NCBI RefSeq assembly: GCF_049933045.1
Contig: NZ_CP187926.1
Span: forward strand, 3,286,001 to 3,350,000
Origin: Pseudocolwellia sp049933045
GTDB lineage: Bacteria > Pseudomonadota > Gammaproteobacteria > Enterobacterales > Alteromonadaceae
Direction of reading: 5' to 3'
DNA length: 64,000 nucleotides
This document shows, piece by piece, positions 1-9,395 of this stretch. Position 1 is the stretch's first letter; every line of letters starts with the position of its first letter. The notes beneath the pieces were generated by a model. The model did not search any database. It was not told the DNA's origin and worked only from the letters and a program-made list of their open reading frames with translations. A program made the translations under genes and the position numbers.

Positions 1-1679
1 TTTTTTGCTAATGCTTGCCTTACCTCGCCTTCGAGCATAACGCGATGAGCAACACGCTGATACATTTCAGGATGATAGATATGATATTGAGCGCCACCAT
101 TATCTTTTGCTTCATACATTGCGATATCAGCATAACTGATCAACTCTTCTGCTTTAACCATTTTGTCTTCGGTGTAAGCGATACCTATACTGGTTGAAAC
201 GTAGAAAACGCTGCTTCCAATTTTAATCGGCGTTTTAAAGCGTTGTAAAATTTCTTCTGCAACTGTTTTAGCTTCTTCAACCGATTCAATTTTACCTAAT
301 ACAACAACAAACTCATCACCACCAAAACGACAGGCAACATCTACATTACGAATACTTAACCTTACTCGGTTTGCGGCTTCAATAAGTAGTCGATCACCTT
401 GTCCATGTCCATGACTATCATTTACTTTTTTAAAGTCATCTAAATCAAGAAACAGTACCGCAACTTTTTGCTTAAATTGTGACAAATTAGCCACCGATTT
501 ACGCAATTGATAATTCAGCATATTACGATTAGGTAAGCCCGTAAGTAAATCGTACATGGCGATGTTTTCTAATTCTTTGGTCTTTTGTTCAACCTCTATA
601 TTCAGCTGTTCTAATTCATAACTGAGTTCGCTCGAAGCATCAGCTAAAACATCTAATTCATCAGAAAATATACTCTTGCGTTTAAATTTAATACGTCTAA
701 ATTGATCAAATTCTTTGCGAGCAAGTAATGGCAGAGCGTTTGATAAAACAAGTAAGCGTTGAGTTAAAGGGCTCGCTACAAAATAAACCAAGCCTGCTAA
801 CGTCACAAAAATCAAAACAGCAGAAAGTAAAAATTGATAACGGTATTGTTTAGATTCAGTAGTGATCCTCGTTACGTCATCAATTAACGCCATATAATAT
901 GAGCGTTGATTATTAGAGGCTAGTGGCATTAAGTTTATAAGATAGCTTTCTAAATTATGATCAACTTGAATACCTAGTTTTCTTACTTCTTCAACTGATA
1001 TTGAAGTATTTTCTTGAATAAACAAAGCTTGCATTAAATCTATATTAGAAGAAGATAAAAACTTAGCGTCATGAAGTTTAGTATTAGTTGTATTAGGATA
1101 ACTTACGATAGCAATTTGACTTTTTATCGATTGGTTTATCGCATAAATCATATCAACCAACGACACAGACAAAGCAACAACGATCATGTCACCTTGTTTA
1201 TTAAGTAAAGGCACTGTAAGTAGCTGTTCACAATATACCTGACAATAAAGTAAGTGTTGTGGCTCTTGCATATCAAGGGTTTTGTTAACACTGTCGACAA
1301 CATAGTTTGGTGTTGGGCTGGAGCTATATAGAACGTTTTTCTTACTATCAATTAACCACATTTTTTCAACATTATGATGTAACTGTAGTGCATCAAACTG
1401 CTTTGATAATTCATTCGTTAAATCAATAAAGTCATTTTTTTCTTGTAGATGAATAACATCAGAAAAAGATTCAATCCAAACTCTTAGCTGATCTTTTAAG
1501 GTTTTTTCATGAAACTTAAATTGCTCTTGCCCTTGAACAAGTGTTTCTGCTTGATAGCTTTTGAACTCAGCATTTAGTCGAGATAATGAAACCACAGAAA
1601 AGCCGGCACTCAATAAAAGTAAAGCGCCTATAACGAGTAATAATAGTTTTGTTGGAACACTAATAAAAACTTGTGTCAT
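1..1679 (-). CDS. Membrane GGDEF protein, probable GGDEF-EAL (3' end outside window)
   Basis: This is a diguanylate-cyclase-type protein acting at the inner membrane, running off the left edge. The ATG at 1679 follows the porin-like gene by 3 nt. An N-terminal membrane helix (about residues 8-29) is followed by a roughly 240-residue periplasmic region, a second helix, a short linker, and a GGDEF domain with an intact RFGGDEF signature (309-329), so cyclic-di-GMP synthesis is plausible. The reading frame continues past the GGDEF domain into a stretch resembling the linker that usually leads to an EAL domain, so the full protein may be bifunctional; the EAL part is not visible. It is the last gene of a run with a PstS-like protein and a porin-like barrel, suggesting that a periplasmic cue controls c-di-GMP. 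GGDEF call strong; sensory ligand unknown. Confidence 0.9.
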   Translation of the reverse strand, partial: MTQVFISVPTKLLLLVIGALLLLSAGFSVVSLSRLNAEFKSYQAETLVQGQEQFKFHEKTLKDQLRVWIESFSDVIHLQEKNDFIDLTNELSKQFDALQLHHNVEKMWLIDSKKNVLYSSSPTPNYVVDSVNKTLDMQEPQHLLYCQVYCEQLLTVPLLNKQGDMIVVALSVSLVDMIYAINQSIKSQIAIVSYPNTTNTKLHDAKFLSSSNIDLMQALFIQENTSISVEEVRKLGIQVDHNLESYLINLMPLASNNQRSYYMALIDDVTRITTESKQYRYQFLLSAVLIFVTLAGLVYFVASPLTQRLLVLSNALPLLARKEFDQFRRIKFKRKSIFSDELDVLADASSELSYELEQLNIEVEQKTKELENIAMYDLLTGLPNRNMLNYQLRKSVANLSQFKQKVAVLFLDLDDFKKVNDSHGHGQGDRLLIEAANRVRLSIRNVDVACRFGGDEFVVVLGKIESVEEAKTVAEEILQRFKTPIKIGSSVFYVSTSIGIAYTEDKMVKAEELISYADIAMYEAKDNGGAQYHIYHPEMYQRVAHRVMLEGEVRQALAK

Positions 1680-1682
1680 TAT

Positions 1683-2924
1683 TTAAAACCAATACCTTAA
1701 TTGTAATGCCCATAACTGCCAATATTCTTCTTCATTGACTCCTGGTTCAGGTATAAGTACAGGTGTTAATCTTGCTGTACCTTGTATCCAATGATGTTCA
1801 AACTGTAATTCAACATTAGAAGCTATTCTGTAATTCAAACCTAAGGTTGTATCGTATTGATAACCAAAGTAGTTAGGTACATTGCCCCCAGAACCAAGTT
1901 CAAGCTGTCTACCGTGCTTGTCATTTTTATCTGCATAATAATGTTCATAACGTGCTAAAAACTTTAATTCTGGTGTTAGTGTAAACTGCCCTTGAACAAA
2001 ACCACCTTGTCCTGTTGTCTCATTCGTAAAATCAGGGGTAAGCAAACCATAAAGATCTATGCTTTCCTGGAGAAACTCCGCACTAAACGTCCATTTTTCT
2101 GCTTGGTATTCAGCATTAAAATAATAACGTTTTAAAGCTAAACCACCGTCAATAAAAACATCTCGATGACCTCGACTATAAGTAAAGTCAGCACTGGTTG
2201 TTGCTAAACCAAACTTCCATTGAGACATACTAGGTGTCCAATAAATACTTCCTTGGAAGTCATTTTCATGTGTCAATTTGCCTCTAGACTGACTTCCCAT
2301 CACAATCGTAGTTTGAGTTTTTGAAAGTGTTGATGCCGCCATGCTTACAGTAATATCAATATCACCAATGCTCTCATTAGAATAACGAGTAGCTATTGCA
2401 CCACCATCACCACCAATAGACATATCGCGTGTGGCATCAAAATAAACAGATTGAGGCAGTATAATACTCGGTCTCGCCATTGGCACATCACGCGTACTCG
2501 AATATAACCAATGATAATTTTTTATACGCCCTAAATATAATTTAGTTTGCCAGTTCACCGTATTCTGTAACGCCCACTCAACAAGTAAATAATCAACTCG
2601 TGTACCTTTGTTATAGCGATTACCACCATCTAAATAAACAGCTTGTCCTGCTAGTCTAATATCTGGAGTTAATTGATAAGATGCATTAATACCTATTTCA
2701 GTTAACTCTAATGAAGCCCCTTGGTCATCACTAACAAAGTTACTGCCATTTACATCTATTATACCTTGCGCAACAAAGCCATGAACTTGTAGATCTTTAG
2801 TGCCACCTAAGTCGTGAGCATGTGTTACACCTGCAGTAAGAAAACAACAACCCAAAAGTATGGTAATTAATTTACTATTCAATTCATTTACCCACCTATT
2901 CTGTAATGTTAATAACATTGACAT
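1683..2924 (-). CDS. Outer-membrane beta-barrel (porin-like) protein
   Basis: A predicted outer-membrane barrel of about 413 residues. It begins with a signal peptide (hydrophobic core ITILLGCCFLTAGVTHA), continues with alternating beta-strand sequence rich in aromatic residues, and ends in LQLRYWF with the terminal Phe typical of BAM-assembled barrels. An in-frame start lies further upstream at 2960, but the ATG at 2924 has an AAGGAAA Shine-Dalgarno at good spacing, so I chose it. It overlaps the end of the upstream PstS-like gene by about 29 nt, and the GGDEF gene follows after 3 nt, so the three genes are probably one transcript. Substrate unknown; a link to phosphate or another anion is only suggested by the neighbour. 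Confidence 0.75.
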   Translation of the reverse strand: MSMLLTLQNRWVNELNSKLITILLGCCFLTAGVTHAHDLGGTKDLQVHGFVAQGIIDVNGSNFVSDDQGASLELTEIGINASYQLTPDIRLAGQAVYLDGGNRYNKGTRVDYLLVEWALQNTVNWQTKLYLGRIKNYHWLYSSTRDVPMARPSIILPQSVYFDATRDMSIGGDGGAIATRYSNESIGDIDITVSMAASTLSKTQTTIVMGSQSRGKLTHENDFQGSIYWTPSMSQWKFGLATTSADFTYSRGHRDVFIDGGLALKRYYFNAEYQAEKWTFSAEFLQESIDLYGLLTPDFTNETTGQGGFVQGQFTLTPELKFLARYEHYYADKNDKHGRQLELGSGGNVPNYFGYQYDTTLGLNYRIASNVELQFEHHWIQGTARLTPVLIPEPGVNEEEYWQLWALQLRYWF

Positions 2925-3354
2925 GCTGTTTTTCCTTATCGAGTGTTTCAACATAGCCAATGGCTCCAGGTGTGGTACTTACTGCCTGTAATAGCTCAGT
3001 TTGAGATTGTACTATTCGTGGTGCAACACCTAACCCTGAGAATGTTAATTTGTTCCAAATTCGATCGAGCTGATATGGGAAGATATGAAGCGTTTCTTTA
3101 GAGAAAGTTTTATGAACTGTATGCTGACTAGGTAAAACAAAAACAACTATTGGTTCTTTATTGGGCCAGCGGGTCTGCCTCATAGAATAAATCCTGCGAA
3201 GTTGTGATGATGAAAGTGTTTTCACTTCAACAGAATAATGACTAATAACATGCATGCTTTCTGATTTAAAACTAATCAGAACAAAGAGCAAAATGCTAAT
3301 TTTAAAAAATATTTTGGTAATAACAACACCCTTATAAATATCACTAAAACACAT
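2896..3354 (-). CDS. PstS-like periplasmic substrate-binding protein, short form
   Basis: A small secreted protein resembling the short phosphate ABC transporter substrate-binding-like proteins of marine gammaproteobacteria. A hydrophobic signal segment (KIFFKISILLFVLISF) is followed by a mature region with SQLRRIYSMRQTRWPNK and a C-terminal TPGAIGYVE motif, typical of PBP-like folds. About 150 residues is half the length of a transport PstS and no transporter genes are adjacent, so it more likely senses or presents a ligand to the neighbouring barrel and GGDEF protein. The start is uncertain: the ATG at 3354 has no well-spaced ribosome site, while an AAGGG sits 7 nt before an in-frame ATT codon 11 codons further in. 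Confidence 0.65.
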   Translation of the reverse strand: MCFSDIYKGVVITKIFFKISILLFVLISFKSESMHVISHYSVEVKTLSSSQLRRIYSMRQTRWPNKEPIVVFVLPSQHTVHKTFSKETLHIFPYQLDRIWNKLTFSGLGVAPRIVQSQTELLQAVSTTPGAIGYVETLDKEKQHVNVINITE

Positions 3355-3693
3355 CCTAGCGACTTTATAGATTATGCACCCACGAAGAATGTGAATGCAA
3401 TATATTATAAATCAATAGATTAATTAAAAATCAATAGATTAAGCAACTACAGTAATTATATTAATCTTAGTAAAAATATACAAAACCGCAAAGATAATTG
3501 AAATATATTTTAACATTAAATTTAAACCGCTACCTAGGCTATTTTCCGAGAAAAAGCATGTATATTCGCCTAAAACAACGTAGATAACACTTTTTGGAAG
3601 ATCTAAGGCATTTTTTTTGTAAATACACTTTGATCAAGTCTGCAAATGTGTAATAGTACGCATCTATTACAATATCATGGTTTTTTACAGACA
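3355..3693. other. AT-rich intergenic region with a 14-bp direct repeat
   Basis: About 340 bp between the divergent PstS-like gene and aroQ. It is very AT-rich and holds two exact copies of AATCAATAGATTAA (3410-3423 and 3429-3442), 19 bp apart. They could be regulator sites or chance in AT-rich DNA. No terminator or RNA gene is seen. Promoters for both flanking genes must lie here, but no convincing -35/-10 pair stood out. Confidence 0.4.
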
Positions 3694-4143
3694 ATGACTA
3701 CAAAGTTTAATGTTTTATTACTGAATGGTCCTAATCTAAATATGTTAGGTAAAAGAGAGCCTGAAATATATGGCTCTGCCACCCTTGGTGATATTGTTTC
3801 ACAGTTAGAACTATCTGCTAAAAATAAAGATATACAACTTACACATTTACAATCAAACGCTGAACATGAACTTATTGATGCTATACATGATAGCCATCAT
3901 AAAATTGACTTCATCATTATTAACCCCGCGGCATTTACACATACAAGTGTAGCATTAAGAGATGCCTTGTTATCGGTTAGTATTCCTTTTATTGAAGTTC
4001 ATTTATCAAATGTTCATGCGCGTGAGAAATTTAAACATCATTCTTACTTATCTGATGTTGCTGTTGGTGTGATTTGTGGCTTAGGTACAAACGGTTATGA
4101 ATACGCATTAAGCGCTGCACATTCATGGCTAATTAAAAAATAA
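3694..4143 (+). CDS. aroQ: Type II 3-dehydroquinate dehydratase
   Basis: Catalyses dehydration of 3-dehydroquinate to 3-dehydroshikimate in the cytosolic shikimate pathway. It shows the family signatures LLLNGPNLNMLGKREPEIYG at the N terminus (including the catalytic Tyr), IINPAAFTHTSVALRDAL in the middle and IEVHLSNVHAREKFKHHSYL near the C terminus. The ATG at 3694 gives a usual-length protein of 149 residues; an in-frame ATG at 3646 would add 16 residues not found in the family. The order aroQ-accB-accC is standard in gammaproteobacteria; accB starts 76 bp downstream. Confidence 0.95.
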   Translation: MTTKFNVLLLNGPNLNMLGKREPEIYGSATLGDIVSQLELSAKNKDIQLTHLQSNAEHELIDAIHDSHHKIDFIIINPAAFTHTSVALRDALLSVSIPFIEVHLSNVHAREKFKHHSYLSDVAVGVICGLGTNGYEYALSAAHSWLIKK

Positions 4144-4219
4144 TAAATTAACAATAACGTGTTGGTATATTCGACCCGTTATTTTCTACTTAAATATATA
4201 ACGAACAAAGGTATAAATT

Positions 4220-4654
4220 ATGGATATTCGTAAAATCAAAAAACTAATTGAGCTTGTTGAAGAATCAGGTATCAATGAATTAGAAATTTCTGAAGGTGAA
4301 GAGTCAGTAAGAATCAGCCGTGGTCAGACTTATGTTGCTGCTCCTGTAGCTGCACCAGTTGCCGCTGCTCCAGTTGCTGCTGCGCCGGCTGCTGCGCCGG
4401 CTGCTGCGCCTGTTCAAACAGGTCATGTTGTTCGTTCACCTATGGTTGGTACATTTTATTCTTCAGGCTCTCCTGAATCACCATCTTTTGTTGAAGTTGG
4501 CCAACATGTGAATGCTGGTGATACATTATGTATTGTTGAAGCAATGAAAATGATGAACCAAATTGAAGCAGATAAATCAGGTGTTGTTAAAGAAATACTT
4601 GCTCAAAACGAAGATGCTATTGAATTTGATCAACCGCTATTCATCATTGAATAA
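4220..4654 (+). CDS. accB: Biotin carboxyl carrier protein of acetyl-CoA carboxylase
   Basis: Carries biotin between biotin carboxylase and carboxyltransferase in the first step of fatty acid synthesis. An N-terminal helical region (about 1-35) is followed by an Ala/Pro-rich flexible linker (about 39-65) and a C-terminal biotinyl domain with the EAMKM motif; the modified lysine is K110. Length of 144 is near the usual 150. It is preceded by an AAAGG ribosome site and followed 23 bp later by accC, the conserved accBC pair. Confidence 0.97.
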   Translation: MDIRKIKKLIELVEESGINELEISEGEESVRISRGQTYVAAPVAAPVAAAPVAAAPAAAPAAAPVQTGHVVRSPMVGTFYSSGSPESPSFVEVGQHVNAGDTLCIVEAMKMMNQIEADKSGVVKEILAQNEDAIEFDQPLFIIE

Positions 4655-4677
4655 GCCCAACCAAAAAGGGTAATTTC

Positions 4678-6024
4678 ATGTTAGATAAAGTAGTTATCGC
4701 CAACCGAGGCGAAATAGCATTAAGAATACTTAGAGCTTGTAAAGAGTTAGGTATTAAAACAGTTGCTGTACATTCAACAGCAGATAAAACGTTAAAACAC
4801 GTTTTATTAGCAGACGAAACTATATGTATTGGTAAGCCATCTGCACTAGACAGTTACTTAAACATTCCTGCAATTATTACGGCAGCTGAAGTAACTGATG
4901 CAGTAGCTATTCACCCAGGATATGGTTTTTTAGCTGAAAATGCTGACTTTGCTGAACAAGTTGAAAATTCAGGTTTTGTCTTTATCGGTCCTAAAGCTGA
5001 AAGCATTCGTATCATGGGCGATAAAGTAGCCGCGATTCGTGCGATGAAAGCATCTGGTGTTCCTTGTGTTCCTGGTTCTGATGGACCATTAACAGAAGAC
5101 GAAGAAGCTAACAAAGCTCATGCTAAGCGTATCGGCTACCCAATTATAGTTAAAGCTGCTGGTGGCGGTGGTGGACGTGGTATGCGTGTTGTTCGTTCTG
5201 AAGAAGAATTAACAGACTCTATTGCGTTAACGAAAAAAGAAGCAGGTACTATCTTCAAAAATGACATGGTTTACATGGAAAAATTCCTTGAAAACCCTCG
5301 TCATGTTGAAATTCAGATAATTGCTGACGGTCAAGGTAACGCAATTCACTTAGGTGAGCGTGATTGTTCAATGCAACGTCGTCATCAAAAAGTTGTTGAA
5401 GAAGCTCCAGCACCAGGCATTACTGCTGAAATGCGTGCCAAGATTGGTGAACGTTGTTGTAATGCGTGTATTGAAATCAATTACCGAGGTGCTGGTACTT
5501 TTGAATTCTTATACGAGAACGGCGAATTCTATTTCATTGAAATGAATACACGTATCCAAGTTGAGCATCCTGTAACAGAGATGATCACAGGTGTTGATTT
5601 AATTAAAGAACAACTTCGTATTGCTGCTGGTCAACCGTTATCTTATACACAAGATGATATTAAAATCGCAGGCCATTCAATTGAATGTCGAATTAATGCT
5701 GAAGATCCACGCACTTTTATTCCTTCACCGGGTAAAATTACACGTTTCCATCCTCCAGGTGGTTTAGGTGTTCGTTGGGATTCTCATATTTATGCAGATT
5801 ATGTAGTGCCTCCACATTACGACTCTATGATTGGTAAGCTAATCACATGGGGCGATAATCGCGATGTAGCTATAGCTCGTATGCGTAATGCTTTATCTGA
5901 GTTAGTGATTGATGGTATTAAAACTAACATCACTTTACATCAAGATATTTTAAATGATTCAGGTTTTGTTAATGGTGGTGCAAACATCCATTACTTAGAG
6001 AAGAAGCTAGCTGAATCTGAATAG
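4678..6024 (+). CDS. accC: Biotin carboxylase subunit of acetyl-CoA carboxylase
   Basis: ATP-dependent carboxylation of biotin on AccB, cytosolic. The full 448-residue length matches the family. An N-terminal pre-ATP-grasp domain (IANRGEIALRILRA), the glycine-rich ATP loop AGGGGGRGMR at 161-170, the catalytic EMNTRIQVEHPVTE segment and the C-terminal biotin carboxylase domain are all present. It sits 23 bp after accB and is followed by a clear intrinsic terminator, so accBC is one unit. Confidence 0.98.
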   Translation: MLDKVVIANRGEIALRILRACKELGIKTVAVHSTADKTLKHVLLADETICIGKPSALDSYLNIPAIITAAEVTDAVAIHPGYGFLAENADFAEQVENSGFVFIGPKAESIRIMGDKVAAIRAMKASGVPCVPGSDGPLTEDEEANKAHAKRIGYPIIVKAAGGGGGRGMRVVRSEEELTDSIALTKKEAGTIFKNDMVYMEKFLENPRHVEIQIIADGQGNAIHLGERDCSMQRRHQKVVEEAPAPGITAEMRAKIGERCCNACIEINYRGAGTFEFLYENGEFYFIEMNTRIQVEHPVTEMITGVDLIKEQLRIAAGQPLSYTQDDIKIAGHSIECRINAEDPRTFIPSPGKITRFHPPGGLGVRWDSHIYADYVVPPHYDSMIGKLITWGDNRDVAIARMRNALSELVIDGIKTNITLHQDILNDSGFVNGGANIHYLEKKLAESE

Positions 6025-6055
6025 ATTTAAACTGCTCTTTGAATAAAACCTATTA

Positions 6056-6085
6056 AAAGCTCTGTTGTTACAGGGCTTTTTTTTT
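6056..6085 (+). terminator. Rho-independent terminator after accC
   Basis: Stem AGCTCTGT / ACAGGGCT (8 bp, one G-U) with loop TGTT, followed by a run of eight T. It lies about 33 bp after the accC stop. Confidence 0.85.
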
Positions 6086-6135
6086 CATCCAAATTTATTA
6101 TACAATGCCATTTATCATAATGATTCTATAAGCCG

Positions 6136-6327
6136 ATGAGCAACGGGACAAGCATGAGAAAACTATTAGAAAAGCCTAGCCAACCTGCTGATGATGATTG
6201 TTGTGGTGGCGGTTGCAGCCCATGTGTTTGGGATTATTTCTATGAAGACCGAAAAGCATGGAAAGATCAACAAACCCTACTCGCTCAAGAAGCTGAAAAC
6301 ACATCTAATAACGATGAAAGCAAATAG
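6136..6327 (+). CDS. Small Cys-rich oxidoreductase-like protein (PF09791 type)
   Basis: A short protein with the compact motif CCGGGCSPCVWDYFYED, typical of the oxidoreductase-like family (also found N-terminally in some eukaryotic proteins such as OXLD1). Function is not established; the four cysteines suggest metal binding or redox activity. Start is ambiguous between the ATG at 6136 (63 residues) and the ATG at 6154 (57 residues, MRKLLEKP), neither with a strong ribosome site. It stands alone after the accC terminator. Confidence 0.75.
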   Translation: MSNGTSMRKLLEKPSQPADDDCCGGGCSPCVWDYFYEDRKAWKDQQTLLAQEAENTSNNDESK

Positions 6328-6579
6328 ACTCAACCCGAATTAAATAAATTTGGTTCACTTCAAGTAAGCTCTGTTTACTTCAAATAATTCGATTTAACTT
6401 AATTTATCTTTGCTTGATACTGCTCGGCAGAGCTTAACCCAATCATCTGAATTCAGCTCTGCTCTTTCTGCTATCTTCTTTTAACTATGTTCAGTTCTTA
6501 TAGATTCAGCTCAAGTCTTCTCGATTCAGTCCTCTAGAAGCGCTGAAAAGATCATTCAGATAATGACACATCCATAAAC

Positions 6580-8025
6580 TTACTTCTGCGAATACTTTTT
6601 AACAATCTTTCCTAAGGTTGCAATGGCTTCAATTTTTTCATCGCTCCACTGAACAGCGAAACTGATGCGCATAAAGTTATTATATTTTCCTGAAGCTGAA
6701 AAAATAGTCCCTGGCGCAAAACTTACACCATTTTCAATTGCTTCATGGAACAGCTTACCCGTATCAACATGAGAGCGACATCTCACCCATAAAACACCAC
6801 CACCTTTAGGCTCTGATATACAAACTTCTTCAGGAAAATGTTTAGTAATTAAAGCGCGCATACGTTCACAGTTATATTGCAGCTTTTTACGTAATACATT
6901 TAAGTGTTTGTCGTATTCACCACTCATCAAATAATCTGTTAGAGTCCACTGTGGAAGCATCGCGGTAGAACAAGATATAGCTCTTTTTATACGCTTAGCA
7001 TTTTCTTCATATTTACCCGCTAATAACCAACCGATTCTATACCCTGGTGCTGCGGTTTTTGAGAAAGAAGAACACGTCATCACCAAACCTTTTTTAGAAT
7101 AAAGCTCGGCAGGTTTAGGTTTTTCGTCGGTAAAATAAAGCTCGCTGTATACTTCATCTTCAATCAGTGGCGTATTGTATTTCTCGACTAATTCAACCAG
7201 TTTCTTTCGATCTTTATTGCTCATCATTGAACCCAGCGGGTTATTTATCGTTGTGGTAAATAAGCAGGCTTTGACTTCGTGTTCTTTGAGTGTTTTCTCT
7301 AAATCATTAAGGCAAATACCATTCTCGGTACAGGTATACACCTCAACAACATTCATCCCTAAACTTTCTACCAATTCGAGTAAACCAAAAAAACACGGTG
7401 ATTCAACAACAACGACATCGCCTTTTGAAGCAACACATTGTAATGCTATTGAAAGCGCTTCTTGTGCGCCATTTGTGATAATAATATCTTCATGATCTAC
7501 ATCAACACCTTGCTCTTGGTAACGCAAAGCAATACTTAAACGCAGTTTAGAGTCACCATTCACAGGTCCATAACTTACCGCTTTTTCAGCAACACGACTT
7601 AAAACACCTTTCATTAATCGCGATAAAGCTTTATCAGGTGGGTGAGCATTAACGGGATTTGAAATACCTAAAGCAACGGTATTAGGTAAATGAATAGCGG
7701 CATGAACTTGCTCGATAAGGCTTCTAAATTGAATTTTAGCAGGAGATGAATGCAGCCAACTATCTCGCATAGGTAATAAAGTACGAACATCTTTTGCTTT
7801 AAAATAATAGCCTGATTGAGGACGAGCATATATAGCTCCTTGTCGCTCTAACTCTATGTAGGCTTGCTTTACAGTTGGCACACTTATATCTAACTGCTTA
7901 CTTAGCTTGCGTAAGCTAGGTAATTTGTCTCCTGCGCGAAAAACACCATTTTTCTCTTGTTTTTCAACGTAGTCGATCACTTGTTGATATAAAAAGTCTG
8001 AAGATGATTTATCAAGTAGCTGCAT
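6580..8025 (-). CDS. MocR-family PLP-dependent regulator (GntR HTH + aminotransferase fold)
   Basis: A 481-residue transcription regulator. The N-terminal winged helix (about residues 10-75, GDKLPSLRKLSKQLDISVPT) is GntR type; the rest has a class I aminotransferase fold with the PLP-lysine segment SSFSKTAAPGYRIGW. MocR proteins usually control a nearby, often divergent, gene and use PLP as effector handle. Here the divergent neighbour is a DMT exporter 96 bp away, so control of that exporter and of itself is the natural inference. Subfamily and ligand cannot be read from sequence alone. Confidence 0.9.
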   Translation of the reverse strand: MQLLDKSSSDFLYQQVIDYVEKQEKNGVFRAGDKLPSLRKLSKQLDISVPTVKQAYIELERQGAIYARPQSGYYFKAKDVRTLLPMRDSWLHSSPAKIQFRSLIEQVHAAIHLPNTVALGISNPVNAHPPDKALSRLMKGVLSRVAEKAVSYGPVNGDSKLRLSIALRYQEQGVDVDHEDIIITNGAQEALSIALQCVASKGDVVVVESPCFFGLLELVESLGMNVVEVYTCTENGICLNDLEKTLKEHEVKACLFTTTINNPLGSMMSNKDRKKLVELVEKYNTPLIEDEVYSELYFTDEKPKPAELYSKKGLVMTCSSFSKTAAPGYRIGWLLAGKYEENAKRIKRAISCSTAMLPQWTLTDYLMSGEYDKHLNVLRKKLQYNCERMRALITKHFPEEVCISEPKGGGVLWVRCRSHVDTGKLFHEAIENGVSFAPGTIFSASGKYNNFMRISFAVQWSDEKIEAIATLGKIVKKYSQK

Positions 8026-8121
8026 AACTGTATAGGTATCATTTTTGTTTTTTTGTATATGTTATTAAATCAAAGTTTCATTAAACTGTCATTACTTCTT
8101 CAGAGAAAATCAGATTCAATC

Positions 8122-9111
8122 ATGAATAATGTTGTTTTATACATTGTTACTGTTCTTATTTGGGGCTCAACTTGGATTGCTATTAATTATCAATTAGGTG
8201 ACGTTTCCCCGGCCGTGTCCCTTAGCTATCGTTTTTCGTTAGCCGCGGTTATTTTATTTGCGTTTTGTAAACAGCAAAAAGTGCAGCTTAAGTTTCCACT
8301 TAAGCTGCACATTCAATTTTTGGCTTTTGGGCTAACCTTGTTTGGGTGTAATTACTATTTTCTTTATAGTGCCCAACAAAACATTAACTCAGCGTTGGTG
8401 TGTATTGGCTTCTCAATGATCATGATTTTTAATATTCTGAATGCGCGCATTTGGTACAAAACAAAAATTACTAAAGAGTTCTATATGGGTGGTCTGCTTG
8501 GAATAATGGGCATCTTTACTTTGTTCTGGCCACAAATTAACAATATATCTTTAGGTGAACAAACTCTCATTGGTTTAGGTTTCTGTCTTGCAGGTACTAT
8601 TCTAGCGTCTTTTGGTAATATGATTTCTATCAGAAACCAAAGAAAACAGGCTCCTCTACATGCAGCTAATGCATGGGGAATGGCTTATGGTGCTCTGTCT
8701 ATTGGCTTGTGGGCTTTTTTCAAAGGTGAAGCTTTTATTCTCCCTATGAATGCTGCTTACATTAGCTCTTTATTATATTTATCTGTATTTGGCTCTGTTA
8801 TCGCTTTCGGTTGTTATTTAACCTTATTAAATAGAATAGGGGCACAAAAAACCTCTTATGCAAACATTATGTTCCCTGCAATAGCGGTATTAATTTCATC
8901 TTTTGTAGAAGATTTTCAATGGAGTATCTTTACCGTTATTGGCCTGAGCTGTATTTTTGCTGGTAATATTATTGTGTTATCTAAAAAGAAAGCTAAGCCT
9001 CAAAATACAGTGGTTGAAGAACAAGAAGCTAAACAACAAGTTTCTAACGATTCACTCATCGTAAATGAAACAATTGAGGCAGGCGAATCACAAACGCTTA
9101 AAGCCACTTAG
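8122..9111 (+). CDS. DMT-superfamily (EamA) exporter
   Basis: An inner-membrane transporter with about ten hydrophobic helices and the duplicated EamA architecture; WGSTWIAINYQLGDVSP near the N terminus is typical of the drug/metabolite transporter family. I prefer the ATG at 8122 (MNNVVLYIVTVLIWGSTW), which places helix 1 at the N terminus; an in-frame ATG at 8053 would add a poorly hydrophobic lead of 23 residues. The C-terminal 40 residues are a polar charged tail. Divergent from the MocR regulator, so probably its target. Substrate unknown (amino acid or metabolite export plausible). Confidence 0.85.
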   Translation: MNNVVLYIVTVLIWGSTWIAINYQLGDVSPAVSLSYRFSLAAVILFAFCKQQKVQLKFPLKLHIQFLAFGLTLFGCNYYFLYSAQQNINSALVCIGFSMIMIFNILNARIWYKTKITKEFYMGGLLGIMGIFTLFWPQINNISLGEQTLIGLGFCLAGTILASFGNMISIRNQRKQAPLHAANAWGMAYGALSIGLWAFFKGEAFILPMNAAYISSLLYLSVFGSVIAFGCYLTLLNRIGAQKTSYANIMFPAIAVLISSFVEDFQWSIFTVIGLSCIFAGNIIVLSKKKAKPQNTVVEEQEAKQQVSNDSLIVNETIEAGESQTLKAT

Positions 9112-9114
9112 CGA

Positions 9115-9165
9115 AAACGCCTTTATTAAAGTGACTAAATAAAAACATTAGATAAAGGCATTTAA
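9115..9165 (+). terminator. Weak terminator-like hairpin after the DMT gene
   Basis: GCCTTTAT (9119-9126) pairs with ATAAAGGC (9152-9159) across a 25-nt loop, followed by ATTTAAAT. A second inverted repeat, AGCTCAGTAT (9168-9177) with ATACTGAGCT (9201-9210), follows without a T run. Together they fill the region before fbp; neither is a textbook terminator. Confidence 0.35.
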
Positions 9166-9395
9166 ATAGCTCAGTATTCATCAAAATATGGTGTTTAAAC
9201 ATACTGAGCTGAACCTTAACGTACTCTTCAATCGCCTTCTAAACCTTCCTTATTCTACCGAATAAAGTGTAATTAAAATTTAATCTGATTAATTACTCTA
9301 AATATGACTCGAAACGGTTTATAATCAATCAACTGTATAGATTTGAAGATTAATTTTTCAACACTTTTATCAATAAAATAAATTTAGGGACCCTT

